The notes under the pieces: generated by a model | Seen by the model: only the letters and a program-made list of their open reading frames with translations | Told to the model about the DNA's origin: nothing | Databases searched by the model: none | Program-made: the position numbers and the translations under genes | DNA from: Latrodectus hesperus | Taxonomy: Eukaryota; Arthropoda; Arachnida; Araneae; Theridiidae | Direction of reading: 5' to 3' | DNA length: 64,000 nucleotides | Assembly: GCA_037975125.1 (NCBI GenBank) | Contig: CM075856.1 | Span: 6,643,078 to 6,707,077, forward strand | In this document: positions 50,116 to 62,688 of the stretch, piece by piece | Layout of the letters: each line of letters begins with the position of its first letter | Numbering within the stretch: position 1 is the stretch's first letter

Positions 50116-51500
50116 AATAATAGGTATAAAAGAAGCTTTAGAACAACTTAAATAAAATCTAGTCTCAAATCATATATCAAGTTAAACAGAGTTAAATATT
50201 AAACGTTGTAATGAATTTCCCAAAGTCCTGTTTTTTTAATTTTAATTCAATGATATACATATTTAACAAACTTATTTCTAAAGTTTTCTTGATAAGAAGA
50301 GAAGATTTGTTCCCAGCTGAAGGAAATTTCTGTAACTATTCATAAACTAAATTTAATTTCTTCACTTATCACACATTTTGAAGTTATTTTATTGATTTAT
50401 ATTTACATTTCTTATTTAGTGATATCAAGTGTAGATGATGAATTAAGTTTCAACAAGATAATCGATATAATCAATCTAAATTTATCTTAAAATTTTTGAG
50501 GAAATGTTGGAGGCTCATTCATACGATGTGATATGCATAGATTAAAAAAAACAAATTTGGAGACAATTACTCATAATACTGCTAATTGCTACAGTGATAC
50601 TGTATGTATATAAAGAGATGAAAAACGGTTAAAACAAAATTGTTCCAAAATTACTGATTTTCACTAGTTTACCAATTTTTTACTATTACTTTTTAGATTT
50701 ATTGATACTGTTTGATAGAAGCAGATAAAAATATTTCTTATTTTGTGCACCACAAAACATGAAATAATTAATTGACCAACATACTCTATTAAGCAAAATA
50801 AAATATGGTAATTAATATAAGTTTATAAGCACTATATTATATCTATAATTTTCTAAGTAATTTGTGCATATTAATTATAATAATACGTCAAGGAAATTCA
50901 CAGATCTAAGATAAAAATATTTTAGATATGTTCCTGGTGATCTCATGTATTTTTATTGTTTGTTTTTCCGCTTATATGGGTTATAAAAATATGATAATAA
51001 ATATAATATAAATATATACATATACATGCCTATATATACATGGCTATATATATATATCCAAATTACTATAAATGTCACAAAAGTTTAAAAAATATTAAAA
51101 AGTCAAATTAAATACATAATAAATAATTATTATTAAATATTAACTTAAATATAATAATATTAAGTCAACATAACACAACGTAATTTTGATCTAATAAACT
51201 CTTATTAAGTTAAGCTAAATGAAATTCCACTGAATATTTTTTACATAGAAATTCTTTCTATCCAAATTAAGTATTAAATTTTTTGCTATATTAATTCCTT
51301 TATGACCTGAAATATGAACTGAAAATTTAGACTAAAAGTATGCTGATGGCTGTAAATTTTACAATAAATGTGAGAAATAATTATATAACTACCTGAAAAA
51401 CATAAACACAGAAATTCAGATACAACTTAATTAGTCTAAAAATATTAAATACTTTATAATTTAATATTTCAACATTAAGTTTCAATATCTAACCATAATA
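50116..51500. other. AT-rich intergenic DNA
   Basis: No coding, RNA or transposon feature was recognised, apart from short TATATA runs near 51005-51055. Confidence 0.45.
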
Positions 51501-51514
51501 TTCTACATTAAGTG

Positions 51515-51690
51515 GACTGATGGCGTGGTTATCATTTGAATCAGTTGATCCCGTGTTTGGGCATGTTACTTCTTTCTCTCTGTTTCTTAATCTCTTTACT
51601 TTCAGGGTGGAGATGACACATGCACTCTATAAGATGCCCTTGGAGCGCTGAATAGGTACAGCCTAATTGCAACCGGCCATTAGAAGAAAA
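51515..51690 (+). repeat. tRNA-derived SINE, family A, degraded
   Basis: GATGGCGTGGTTATCATTTG (A-box region) and TTGATCCCGTGTTTGGGCAT (decayed B box) are followed by TTACTTCTTTCTCTCTGTTT and CACTCTATAAGATGCC, in the order seen at 36191. The body ends with AACCGGCCATTAG. No tail or target duplication was fixed. Confidence 0.6.
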
Positions 51691-51699
51691 AACATTCTG

Positions 51700-52508
51700 C
51701 ATTAATAAATTCCTTATTTGATTTGTTCACTGAAGTTTTATCAGATATTTTAATGAGAACTGTAACGTTGTGTCATCCTAATAACAGGATCTTTAGCTAA
51801 CACAAAATAAAAGTTCTATTTCATTTCAAAATTTTATAATCACAAAGTTTGTACTAAATTTGAAAAATAATTAACTCAGATTAGAACTTCCTGTAAAGTT
51901 GCTTATGCCGTGATATAATAAATTTTAGCGGTGTAACGTTCCTCTCAAAAATTTTGTTTTTTCACTGGAAAAACGTATGATCCTTTTCTTCTTTTTCTTC
52001 TGTTCCTAATCTTTAGATAATCTATTTACAACATTCCCATGAAATTCCTCTACAGTGCATTTTTTTAAAAACTAACGTTATTCAAAGAATTGGAAATATA
52101 AAAGAGTATTACTTAAAAAAAAACGTGATTTTTTTACTTCCTTTTCCCTTGCTTCTGCGCCTTTCCCACAATGTACAAATTGGGAAATGTTTGGAATGGG
52201 GATGAAAAGAATCATTACTTCATTATTTGATAATATCGTAATTAAAGAAAGATTTCTAGTAATACTTCAACGCATTTTCTATTTGTTTTTGATAAACTTT
52301 GCGCGAGACTGCATTTCATAATGTAAACCAACCAAATTTTTGAAAAATCTCTAGAATTTCTAGATTTGTACATTTTGCTTTCTCTAAACGAAGTAAATAT
52401 ACTTCTTGTAAACGTGAAATTTTATTTAAATACTGAATCAGCCTAATATGTGTTAATTTTTTTCAACGTACTTACAAATAAAATTAAGTAATTTTAATTT
52501 AGTTTAGC

Positions 52509-52509
<1 letters not shown>
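51700..52509. other. AT-rich intergenic DNA
   Basis: Nothing supportable was seen between the degraded SINE and the AT tract. Confidence 0.45.

Positions 52510-52579
<70 letters not shown>
52510..52579. repeat. (AT)n microsatellite
   Basis: About 70 bp of pure AT repeat. Confidence 0.97.
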
Positions 52580-52584
<5 letters not shown>

Positions 52585-52792
52585 ATTTAGTGTTATTTAA
52601 TTAAAGAAGTTTATTTTCTCAATTTTAAGCATTATTCTTTTAATTTTTTGCATTTTAAATGTATTTATCATTCATTTAAACTTTGTTCTTATTATGGAAC
52701 TTTACTTAATTTACTATCATCGAATTCATGTAAATCCTGAGTAACAAAAAAATAAAAACAAATCTGAAAATATGAAGAATAAGTCAGCCCGG

Positions 52793-53065
52793 TTAAAGAG
52801 ATTTATATATGCTCTTTGATACTTCTTGAGTTGTGATGTTATTAATGGCATCCTGGATCTTAAGTTCTTCAATTGTGTGTGGATTTATTTCGTATACTCT
52901 TCCCTTTAGCAGTCCCCACAAGTAAAAGTCACAAGTAGACAGGTCAAGGGACCAAGGAGAAAACATGATTTTGCTGATCTTCTTAGGGAGAGACACCTCA
53001 TGTACACAAAAGAAATATGATATAATTTGTGGCATTTTGCATCCTCCTGGGGCTTGAGCAGCCAC
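52793..53065 (-). pseudogene. Mariner-like transposase C-terminal fragment
   Basis: A 90-codon minus-strand frame. Residues about 41-58 read FSPWSLDLSTCDFYLWGL, followed by LKGRVYEINPHTIEELK. This matches the shape of the mariner-like block (xxPRSPDLTPxDFFLWGxLK, then VYxxxPxTxEEL), where the third catalytic Asp sits in DFFLWG (present here as CDFYLWG). The two earlier catalytic Asp regions and both terminal repeats are missing. The start codon is arbitrary. Confidence 0.75.
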
Positions 53066-53074
53066 CAGGCGTGT

Positions 53075-53865
53075 CGGCAGGTGGTGGATCGCCGAATGTC
53101 CTATAGGAATGACAGGATAGCCTTGAATATAGAATCAGAGGCCGCGAACCAGCTCTCGTAAACCCTGGTCTTCTTAGGTGTTATGCGTTCCGTGCCTAGG
53201 GCTAATTGGCACCGTGATATTGGTGTCTTAACGGAGCCTCTAGTTGCCTGGCAAACTTCTAGAGTAATTTGCCTTACCCAGTAACTCAGGCAATGCTGGG
53301 TGGACTTATATTACCTGAGCTTATTAATTGTTATCTTGTGGCTGAAAAGACACAAGAAATAACAAACCTTTCTGCATTTACAGGTGAAGCCTCTGAAGTA
53401 GACCTTGCTGAAAAAGACAAGGGAACTCAGAGGCAATCTTGTAGAGGAGCAGCGATGAATCCTTCACTTGAGGTAGAAATGACCTCCAAACCATCTTCTG
53501 GTGAAAGTCAGGAAGCTATCCCTAGCATGATTGACTTTCTGACCAGATGGGACTGTTTCAGCAAGACCCTATCTGCTGGAAATGTCATACGCAAGAGGAA
53601 CGGAAGAGCATATCATTTACGAATGTGAGGCTCTTGCCCTCCCTAGATTAACTTCTTTAGGCATCATCCATACTAGAGAGTTACACCTAGACTCCATTAA
53701 AGGGTTATCAGACTTTATTAATAAAGTGGGTGACCCGAGCAACTGGAACTAGGAAACATTGGGTTTGGAGTTAATGCTACAAAATGCTGATAAAAGCAGA
53801 GGTGCCCAATGACATACAAACCCAATTCTAAGAAGAAGATGAAGAAGAAGAAGAATATATTTGAC
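53075..53865 (+). pseudogene. 3' end of a second LINE type, GAA-rich tail
   Basis: A GC-richer block whose plus-strand frame near 53598-53750 reads EEHIIYECEALALPRL and ends INKVGDPSNWN then stop. HxxxC preceded by Glu/Asp and followed by a short conserved tail is typical of the C-terminal zinc knuckle of LINE polyproteins. The stop is followed by about 70 bp and a run of AAG/GAA units (about 53830-53856), which would be the 3' tail. The upstream open frame 53269-53628 lies in another frame and looks frameshifted. It differs from the CAA-tailed LINE in both sequence and tail. Confidence 0.55.
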
Positions 53866-54365
53866 GTTTCTCTTCTTGAAAGTATGAATAAACTCCCCAA
53901 GAGGATTCTCAAACTGTCCAATGTAGTCGCAAAGAATATTGGCGCTACACACAGATTTTGTTGTCAAAAACATAATATACGAAAATAAACAAATATTTGT
54001 ATAAAAAACGCAAAGTACTTAATTCCAGGATAGGCCGGTTTTCCGTGTCGCACTCTGTAGTTTCTAACATAAAACTATGACGTTAAAGCTATATAAGTCT
54101 TAATTTCATTATTAAATTCTTTTCAGGTAGTAATTATTTTCAGTATATCAAGGATTCATTTTTTTGTATAGAATAATATATATCATTGTATATATTTATT
54201 ATACACTCTATATATGAACACTATATTTTTTACTGTCAAGGTTTTCATATTTTAAAAGTTGCACAATGACAAGACACAATTTTTTTGATCAGGTGATGGA
54301 GCAGATGCAACAATCTAAGAAATATTCAGTTTCTTAGTTGCGTGATATTATACCATATCACGTCA

Positions 54366-54436
54366 TTCAAAGGGTCAATTCCTTTGTTCATAATAAACAA
54401 AGTGCTTATTATGAACAAAGGAACTGACCCTTTGAA
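54366..54436. repeat. Inverted repeat, 30-bp arms, one mismatch
   Basis: The left arm 54366-54395 (TTCAAAGGGTCAATTCCTTT...) pairs with the right arm 54407-54436 (...AAAGGAACTGACCCTTTGAA), with a single mismatch and an 11-bp loop. It lies just before the AT tract at 54460. It could be a small foldback or a processed hairpin source. No coding content. Confidence 0.9.
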
Positions 54437-54457
54437 CAGTCCATGAGAAATAAATAG

Positions 54458-54459
<2 letters not shown>

Positions 54460-54553
<94 letters not shown>
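54460..54553. repeat. (AT)n microsatellite
   Basis: About 94 bp of AT repeat. The overlapping minus-strand frame is repeat translated plus hairpin. Confidence 0.97.
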
Positions 54554-54555
<2 letters not shown>

Positions 54556-55014
54556 GAAAAAGCAAAATAGAAGTGACATTTACTAAAAAAAAAGGTGCGA
54601 TTTTATTTCTTGTAATTATTTATTTAATTTTATAATGCGGTTGTAAAAGATTGAAAATGATTACTGTGCAGAGAAGCTTAGTTCAAATTATACTTCATAA
54701 TAATGAATGAGCAATGCATAGACAAAAATAATTTTTTATTAAATAGATGCAGAGCAACTTAAAATATTTAAATCTTGCAAAGAGAATTTCGTTGAATTTT
54801 AAAAGATGTTAGCGAAACTGGAAGTTCAAATTAAAGATTTTCCAAAAATAGCTGATAATTTATTTTAAGTTAATGTTTATTAAACTTGAATGAAGTAGCA
54901 AATATTTTCATATCAAGAGCCTCCCATTAAGTCCATAAAATTGTTGCCTTTGTATTAATTCATAAGTAAAGGAATAAAAGAAAAATATGCTCTAATGAAT
55001 GACAACGTTTTGGT

Positions 55015-55245
55015 TTCACAAGAAAAGACGTCCTTGACCCCGAATCATCGTTCGAGCTGGTAAAACGTGCTGTAGGTTATTGTAATTCAAAAAGAGAACC
55101 AAGTGAAACGGCAAAGACCTGTTGTGAACCAATGAAAACAGAGATGGACTTCTTGCTTTCTCCTTTTTTCTCAGTCTTATGAAAACTAAAAGTGAAAGCC
55201 AATAAGACATTTTTAGTCATAAAATGGGTGGCAAATTAACTAACG
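55015..55245 (+). promoter_or_regulatory. Possible promoter and first exon of an unknown transcript
   Basis: A moderately GC-richer stretch with GTGAACCAATGAAAACAGAG at about 55125, the same CCAAT-centred word as at 62577. It is followed about 90 bp later by ATGGGTGGCAAATTAACTAA at about 55224 (MGGKLTN, a Gly-2 start as in myristoylated proteins). A weak donor (AACGTATT) could end an exon, but I found no continuation in frame. Hypothesis only. Confidence 0.2.
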
Positions 55246-55249
55246 TATT

Positions 55250-56169
55250 AAAAAAATTGAATGCGTATTTCAACATTGCTTACTTTTAATGTGTTGGTTT
55301 AAAGTCATGTAATTTAAATGCATTTATATATATGATTTGTACGAAATCTTCCTTTTATTTATTTATTATGTTTAGCATTTAAATTTCTATTTTTCTTTAA
55401 AACAATCTGTGTCATAAATTACTATTAATTAGATAATGGTTAATAAACAGAATTATTTAGATGTAATAGTTTAATGTTTTTGCAAACATAATGCGAATAC
55501 ATAATGCTTGAAGAATAAACATAATGCTTGAGGAAATAATTCATTAAAATATTAAATAATGTTCTTTTTAAAATTTATGTTTTTTTAACACATTTTAAGT
55601 ACTACATATTTCAGTTTATTTCCCTAAGATTAGGGAAACATTATTAGGGAAGTACTTGTTATTAATTGTCTTTCTCAACTATTTCATGCATACATAATAA
55701 CCACTCATTTAATAAAATATTTTTAATTGGTAAATGATTCCTTAGTTGAGGGATTAATATCTGTACAGGACTAATTAGTGCAAGTCAAATATTCAATACC
55801 TTATTTTGATATTTCGTTTTGCTTTATTTCTAATTATATAATATTCTTACAAAACAAATAGCATATTTTTGGCAAACAAACTTTTTAAATTAAAAGTTAC
55901 ATTGCTTTCCTGAACCACTTAAATATTTGAAAAAAAAAAGGATATTAATTTCATTATCTTTTTAAATGTGATATTAGTATGGGTTCTATTGCTTCTTTAA
56001 AGCAAATAATAACAGATGAAGTATTTAATTATGGTTTTGAAATAACAAGATACAATTTACATATTTACAAATGAATATCAAATAATACTCTAACATCATT
56101 GTAGTGAATAATTCAAAGTTGATTGTCTTATCCATATGAATGTCTTGGCTCTTTTCGTCGTTTTCTCTC

Positions 56170-56204
<35 letters not shown>

Positions 56205-57280
56205 CCGGTGGCGAACTTGATGGCGCTTTCAATATCACATTAGTAATAGTTATTTAGTATAAATAAAATTTTTAATTTTAACAAGCTATTTCCCATATGC
56301 ACATTTTTTTTAGTTTACAGCACACTTATCGGCACATTTTCTTCAGTTTTTTCAGTTTTCGCGTGTGTGTATTGCATCTGCATGTAGTATCTAAATCAAA
56401 CGTTCTTGTAATTATGCTGGGAAAACATTTCCTATTAACTCTGATATCACTGGTGTTAATATTATTTAAAATGAGTGATACGTATGGTACACACCATATT
56501 GCATCAGAATTCAACCCATCCATTAACATTTATTTGGTTTTTATTCAGTTACTTTTTGTCAAGAAATGTTATTACAACTTAAAACTGTTTCAGGTATATG
56601 GGGAAGTAAATATATATTAGACTATGATACGATTTGTTTCCCTCAAAGCGGCACATGTCACCGCTAAATAACAATTGATGAAAAATTAGTCAGAATGTAG
56701 TTCTGGTAGGGAACGACATTTTATTTTTTATGAAAGTTTACTCTTAAATCAAAAGTTAAATAAGAAACAGTTAAATAAACGCTCCAACAAGCCAAAGCTA
56801 TTTTGCTGTGAGTAGTTTACTTCTTATGTTATCTTGTAGCTATTTCCATAGTATTATCTTCATTATGCTTCAGTTCTTAAAACTAAAATTGTATTGTCAT
56901 TGCAAACCACTCCAAATTATATTTATATATATTGCTTTTGGCATAAGGAAATGAGTGCTAAGTCATACATATCAATGAATCTTTTTAAATATTAAATATG
57001 TGAGTTTGAGCTTTTTAAGGTTTTCATAACAAAGAAAAAATTTACATATTTCATACAACATTTTTCCCGTTCTACCTCACCTTCTGTCTTTAATTTGAAC
57101 TCCGAAAAAGCATTTCATATACTCAAATAAGGAATCATAATTTTCGTTTATTTAATTGTACTTATTTAACTCAAAACAATTATATTAACAAGGATAAGAA
57201 CAGATAAAGTTCAGGATTTTGTCCCCGAGACTCTCCTTTTTTGCACGCAATATCTAATTACACAGGCACATACAGTTTAA
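55250..57280. other. AT-rich intergenic DNA with a (CT)n tract
   Basis: (CT)n at about 56170-56200 precedes TGTGTCCGGTGGCGAACTTG, the only GC-rich patch. The plus-strand open frame 56297-56620 (107 codons) is hydrophobic in parts, but lacks a motif, splice support or coding composition. I do not call it. Confidence 0.45.
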
Positions 57281-57284
57281 AATG

Positions 57285-57390
57285 TATTCCAACCCACCAA
57301 CCAAGCCTAAGTCCAAGGAGGGATTTACACCAGCGAACTGTTAAACCAAATGCCAGAGCAGTAACCTTTCTTCAGCTAATTCGGTAGAGT
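57285..57390 (-). repeat. Possible family B SINE remnant, inverted
   Basis: CCTAAGTCCAAGGAGGGATT followed by TACACCAGCGAACTG resembles AACATCCAAGATGGGATTCG in the copy at 45185, i.e. the complement of the head. The rest is too decayed to align by eye. Confidence 0.35.
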
Positions 57391-57399
57391 GATACAAAT

Positions 57400-59315
57400 A
57401 AAGATATATGTATTATATGCGATATGTATTCTTTTTCAATAATTATTCATATTTTTTTAAATTTCCGTCTCAAATTTTATATTTTATTAACGATTTTCTA
57501 ATCTTTTCACACAAATGTAAGCAGCCTAAATTTTATTTTGCCTACTACAATCAATCGAAGTTTTTAAATTTCAAAGATAGAAGATGATTAATTTGTTTTA
57601 TGATTTCTTCTAATGGTAGAATCAAATAATTTCATTTCCATCAAATGTTTTCAGATAGAATATAAATTTATACAAATAAATCTCCTTAATTAATAATTTC
57701 ACATTTATACAAAATGGATCTTGCTGTAAATACTTATAAATATTAATGTACACTGAATATAGTTGATTTTAAAGACGAGATATAAATTTATATACTTTTT
57801 AAGAATTTAATTCAGTGTTTTATAAGTTATTTTTACTAATGTTATTATAATAATTAATCGGCTAGTGAAAATACTTTTCTTAATGATAAGTATTCAGCAT
57901 GACGTACCAATCTTCAATATTTTTGCCAAGAGCTAATTTTATAACTATTTTGACTATGAATCTGAAAAAAAATTCGTTGTGTGACGTTATTTAGCATTGT
58001 CAATGAAGTCACATTAATAAATGACTATAAACATCCATCTATTAAACAGTTCAGTTCTATGATATTTTCGGTCGAAAATATCTCCGTTTTAAATCACTAT
58101 TTTGAAAAATGAATCATTATATCTGCAAAATGTTAATTTACCGAAAGCCTAAAAAAATAATATTAATGGCAAAAAATCTCATTTTTCTCATAGTGTCCTC
58201 ATTTATTTCTTTACTAAATGAGTAATATAGTAAATACTGTTGGGTTACTTCAATGAAGTGCTGATATTTCCTTTAAGTATTGTCTAAGAAATAGAATGCC
58301 TTTGAAATTAGATATTTGTAAATCCCTTCAGAAATTTTTTTAAAAATTTAAATGTTTATTTACTAATCAAATAAAATTAAAATACACTGCAGAAAAATAA
58401 TAAATTAATTTGTGTGCAATTGTTTGTTTTGCAAAACCTAATCTGTCTCACAAAAAATTTATTCAAAAATTATTATTCATGTGTGTGTGTGATTATATAA
58501 AAACTTATTTTCATTTAATAAAAAAGCTCAAAGGAGTTTCACTTTTAATTTTATAATTTAACTCTCACTTTTATTAAAATAAAATAAATAACTCATTCCA
58601 TGATATTTATTCTAAAAATGTGGTTACTTTTAGAACTTTAAAAGTAACTCCGTTTTTAGATTAATTGTTCATTTATATGCTTATTTAATACACAATAAAT
58701 GTTGCAATCATTTAATCATGAATGAAATAAAGAATAATATACAAAGATAAAAATAATACTGAATTTCGAAGGTTATCAGTTTGTCTATTTTGGTACTTTA
58801 TTGTCCTTTTATGTATGGGAGGACGTATTCTCTACGAGTACTTAAAATTTAAAGTGAATTTTGAACTATTGCAAACATTCCCATCCAAGAAAATCCGCAA
58901 AATCCAAATGGCTAAGCAATGACTTGCCATATTGCCTCTTAAACTACAAGACATTATATTAGAGAAATTTACAAAAATTTTTTTAATCAAACGAGTCCAA
59001 TAACAGGGACTTATTGATATTGAAGCCCTTTCCATCTGAACGATGAGAGTTCTATCAATGAATTCACATGTCTAATCACAAATTGTTTGAGGTTATAAGC
59101 TGCATCAGAATCGTATTTGAAGATCGAAAGATATCCTAAAAATATCCATGTTCATATCATATTGCTTTTCATTTCGGAATTTTAGGTATATTGGGACTGA
59201 CCACATACAGACTATACATAATTTATCTTCGAAACGTTTATATTGTTATTTTGGGGTTAATAATGCCTATATCTATTTTTTGTTTGAACATATTTTCAAA
59301 ATTCTACATATATCT
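57400..59315. other. AT-rich intergenic DNA
   Basis: No supportable gene, RNA or repeat. The minus-strand frame 59035-58832 has no motif. Confidence 0.45.
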
Positions 59316-59958
59316 AAGAATTGTCAGACTTATTGCAATTAATGTGGGTCTTGATACGGTTCTTTCTCTCCCTGGGAATGAGGAAATTTGGATTTTGTCG
59401 GACAGCCGGAGCGCCATCCAGCATCTTACTAACTGGCACAGAGTCCGTGATAATACAGGAATAGCTATCTTGGACAAGCTTAGACGACTCTCCTTATCTC
59501 GTGAGATTCACTTACAGTGGATCCCTTCCCATGTAGACCTTGCGGGTAACGAATTGGCTGATGCCCTAGCAAAAAGAGGTACTGACGAGCCTTTGCTTAC
59601 TCCGGCGTCACTTACCTATTCTGAACTATACTCTAGACAGAAAGGCCTTGTTCGGTCTGCATTTGCCATTCCCCCCGTGCACCATTGGTACCAGGGTAAT
59701 CGTCCCGGCGGATCTCTATCCCTCCGGTGCAGCAGACTGGAACAAACTACAATAACTCGTTTTCGAAGTGGCCACCGAAGATCATTGGCATTTAACAACA
59801 AAGAAAAGGAATTTCCAATTTGCGCTAAGTGTTCCAAAAGCCAAGCCACTCCGGATCATATCCTTGAGTGCTTGGGACTCGATAAAGAAGATCTTCTGGG
59901 GCGACCATTATTGGTCATTGATTTCCTGAGAGTGTGCAATGTCATAGACTTGGTCTAG
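59191..59958 (+). CDS. Chimeric ORF: host sequence fused to LINE RNase H end (255 aa)
   Basis: About 46 codons of pre-existing AT-rich DNA run in frame into the truncated LINE and continue to its stop. The LINE part keeps WILSDSRSAI (second Asp), WIPSHVDLAGNELADA (His and last Asp) and the ICAKC...HILEC zinc knuckle. It lacks the YTDG strand, and the catalytic Glu codon (GAA in the other copy) is cut at its last base, giving Arg (RLIAIN). The RNase H should therefore be inactive. The fusion frame is probably accidental and I see no promoter. Confidence 0.5.
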   Translation: MGLTTYRLYIIYLRNVYIVILGLIMPISIFCLNIFSKFYIYLRIVRLIAINVGLDTVLSLPGNEEIWILSDSRSAIQHLTNWHRVRDNTGIAILDKLRRLSLSREIHLQWIPSHVDLAGNELADALAKRGTDEPLLTPASLTYSELYSRQKGLVRSAFAIPPVHHWYQGNRPGGSLSLRCSRLEQTTITRFRSGHRRSLAFNNKEKEFPICAKCSKSQATPDHILECLGLDKEDLLGRPLLVIDFLRVCNVIDLV

Positions 59959-60011
59959 CGCTGCTAGACAACAGGGATCAGCAACAACAAAAACAACACA
60001 AGAATTGTCAG
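59316..60011 (+). mobile_element. 5'-truncated LINE copy with 12-bp target duplication
   Basis: AAGAATTGTCAG at 59316-59327 is repeated at 60000-60011. The insert 59328-59999 matches 29824-30489 with about ten mismatches by eye, through the same stop codon, CTGCTAGACAACAGGGATCA and a CAA-rich tail (here with one CAAAAA unit). Truncation falls inside the RNase H domain. Intact ends, high identity and a perfect target duplication indicate a young insertion of the same family as the copy at 29442. Confidence 0.93.
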
Positions 60012-61185
60012 TATGCTTAAACTTTATGAACATGATAGCTTTAGCTGATTAATGGATCTAATAAATTCATTAGCTTATATGTATCAGAATGAATGACATC
60101 TTTATCAATTGAGACATCAAGGTCAAAATATTTTTGTCTAAAAATACTATTAGATTTCTTACATTTTATAATTATATACGACTTTTCTTATTTGAATTTG
60201 CATAAACGGGCGATAAACTTTGAATAATTCAAATGAAGCTTCGAAAACAACGTTGACATTGAATTAAGAAATGTGAAAAAAGCTTTATTTATTTTTAAAG
60301 ATTTTTTCCGTGAATTATGTAGTAGACTTATTTAAAGTTAAACAAGTACAAATATTTAATAAGAGCAGTATCTTTACTTTAAATCGGATTTCTTTCGGTG
60401 GTTTTAAAAAACGATAAAATTTTTTAGAATAAGAGTCAGTATGCTTTACTCAAATGTGAGATTTATCTGTAAAAAAGTTAAACTGCCTTAATTTGTATAT
60501 TATTTAGATACTAAAGTCTCAAAATTTGATATTATAATAAAATTGTATTCTTTTTTCAGCGCTGGTATGTGAAAAAATTTACAAATATATTATCGCTGTT
60601 TTTAATCATTTTAAAAGTATTTACTTTAAGTAAAATTATGTGCATGAAGCTATAAATTTTCCTACGGTTTCAATTTAGGATAATGCGCATCTTTGTGAAA
60701 ATAACATCATAATTAATATTTCATAATTTCACTAAAATGTTTGTGTTATGCTATTTACTTTAAATGTGAACAAAAAATTCTAACACGATTAATTATACTC
60801 TACTAAAAACACCTCTTAAAAATAATTAAACCTGGTGAAACACGGAAAAATACAGATAAAACTTAACTTATAAGTAAATTAATGCTGGAAATAATGAACT
60901 CTTATTTATTAGTTTTTTAGGGTTTAAATAATTATTACTCTTGGTTGGTGTAAGGCAGAAATTTTTTTAAATTCTTTTCAGTTACATGGAATGGCAATTT
61001 TTTACATATTATATTCAGTTCTACCAATGTAATACCTTAGCTGAAAATTATTTTATAATAAGGTAATTTAATTTTACATATTTTTGAGGAATAAGTTTCC
61101 TCTGAAATCAATGTCTTCATTGACTCTGACATTTGAAAAACACTCTATTTCAAGAATGGAACCATTGAACTGGTACCCAATCGTA
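60012..61185. other. AT-rich intergenic DNA
   Basis: Nothing supportable was seen between the LINE copy and the family B SINE. Confidence 0.45.
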
Positions 61186-61189
61186 TAAC

Positions 61190-61385
61190 ACTCTGGACTT
61201 CTGTTCAACGATTTGTGAGTTCAATTTCCCTCCAGATTTGCATATTTGTATTGGTTTGCAGTCCTCATTTAACTTTTTAACAGTTAACTTTTAACATTTA
61301 ACTTTTTAACTCATTTAACAGTGCCGCACTAATTGGACCACGTGTGCAAAATATGACCGTTGAGCAACAAACCAATCTATCAAGA
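61190..61385 (+). repeat. SINE-like repeat, family B
   Basis: The head contains CACTCTGGACTTCTGTTCAA and GTGAGTTCAATTTCCCTCCA (B-box-like). The 3' part reads CTAATTGGACCACGTGTGCA then AAATATGACCGTTGAGC and ACAAACCAA. This is the reverse of the order at 63375-63520, confirming one family in two orientations. A short TTTAACTTTTTAAC duplication interrupts the middle. Confidence 0.65.
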
Positions 61386-61389
61386 ATGA

Positions 61390-62500
61390 AACCGAATTTC
61401 TAAAAGACTTATTGGTTATTCTTATGTAACAGATGTGAAGCACTATCAACAATTCAAGAAAAATCACGCTTGGTATTAAAATATTTCTTTATCTACAAAT
61501 AACACGTATTTTGTTATTTAAAATTTTCCAAATCTTTATCTTAACTCGTTTTCGAATGCTTTTATCAAGCCTTCAGAAATCAAATTTTTATTTTGAAGTT
61601 TATTTTCTGAATAAACGTTTAACACATGTGTACAACAAATTTTATGCTAATTTTAAGTCATTTTCACAATTGATTAACCAAACATTATTTTTCTAACCTT
61701 AATTTTTTTAACAATACTATAAAAAATAACTGAAACCATTTCATATTTATTGCAGTAATTAATCCATCAAAAATGTTTATTATGTTTGATTTAAAATGTA
61801 TGGAAAATTATTTTATTTCTAAGAGTAATTCAAGGGTTTTTATAAATTATGAAAGGAAAGATTTGCAAATGCTGCACACACACACACACACATATATATA
61901 CTAATTTTCATTGTGCTTACATAATTTATAAACAAAACATAACTGTATTTTAATACACAGGAAATAGAGGTTGCATACAATAACAATGCTGAATACTCAG
62001 TTGTTCATGTGCGTCAGCAGATGAAGTTAATAACTATCTGAAAATTAGTACCATAAAATTATGAATACCAGTTAAATAAATAAAATTAAATTTGTAACAG
62101 TTTTACAGTAATTTTACAACTTAAATTTTTCTGAAATGTGAACGATAATTAGAATTGTCTAAAATACGAATAATAATTCAAAACGTAAATTTAGTGTTAT
62201 TTCTGTTTTATGCTTTTTTTTTGCTATGCTTATTTTTCAGTATTTATAGTCGTTGTAATATATAGCTTCAGTAATCCAACCACAGATAATAATCGTCATA
62301 TCGGTACGTTTTTTTTTCTTATTTTATAATATGTATCAGATTTGTTTCAAAGATATAAAATGCATTCGTTTTCCTTCCTTACATTTCTTCATATTTTATA
62401 TTCAATTTTTCTATATAAATGGTACATTTAAAAACTATTTTATTCAATAATTATGAAATCGTAAAAAAAAAATGATAAAAGGCAAAAGAATAATTTTCTT
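61390..62500. other. AT-rich intergenic DNA
   Basis: Apart from a short (CA)n/(TA)n run at 61873-61900, nothing supportable was seen. Confidence 0.45.
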
Positions 62501-62688
62501 TTCTCACGCGTGACCCCATTTTTACTTTTTGATGTCATCACAAGTCAACCGTTACTCCCCTGCCGTTTTACTCAGAACCAATGAAAACAAAGATATCGTG
62601 CGTTCTCCCGTCTTTCAGTTGACTCACTCATTTTGTGGCTGAAAAACAATCAAGTTTTGTCTCCTGCTGCAGTATATAAGATTTCAAA
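62500..62688 (+). promoter_or_regulatory. Candidate promoter with CCAAT, CRE-like, AP-1-like and TATA motifs
   Basis: In order: TGATGTCATCA (CRE/ATF-like) at about 62530, AACCAATGAAAACAAAGA at about 62576, TTGACTCACTC (AP-1-like) at about 62620, and TATATAAG at 62673-62680. The region is clearly less AT-rich than its surroundings. The TATA word lies only 9 bp before the ATG at 62689. If that TATA is used, transcription would start after this ATG, so either the TATA or the ATG is not functional. Confidence 0.45.

Noticed and set aside
56297..56620. 107-codon open frame with hydrophobic runs
   Set aside because: AT-driven composition, no recognisable motif, no splice or promoter context.
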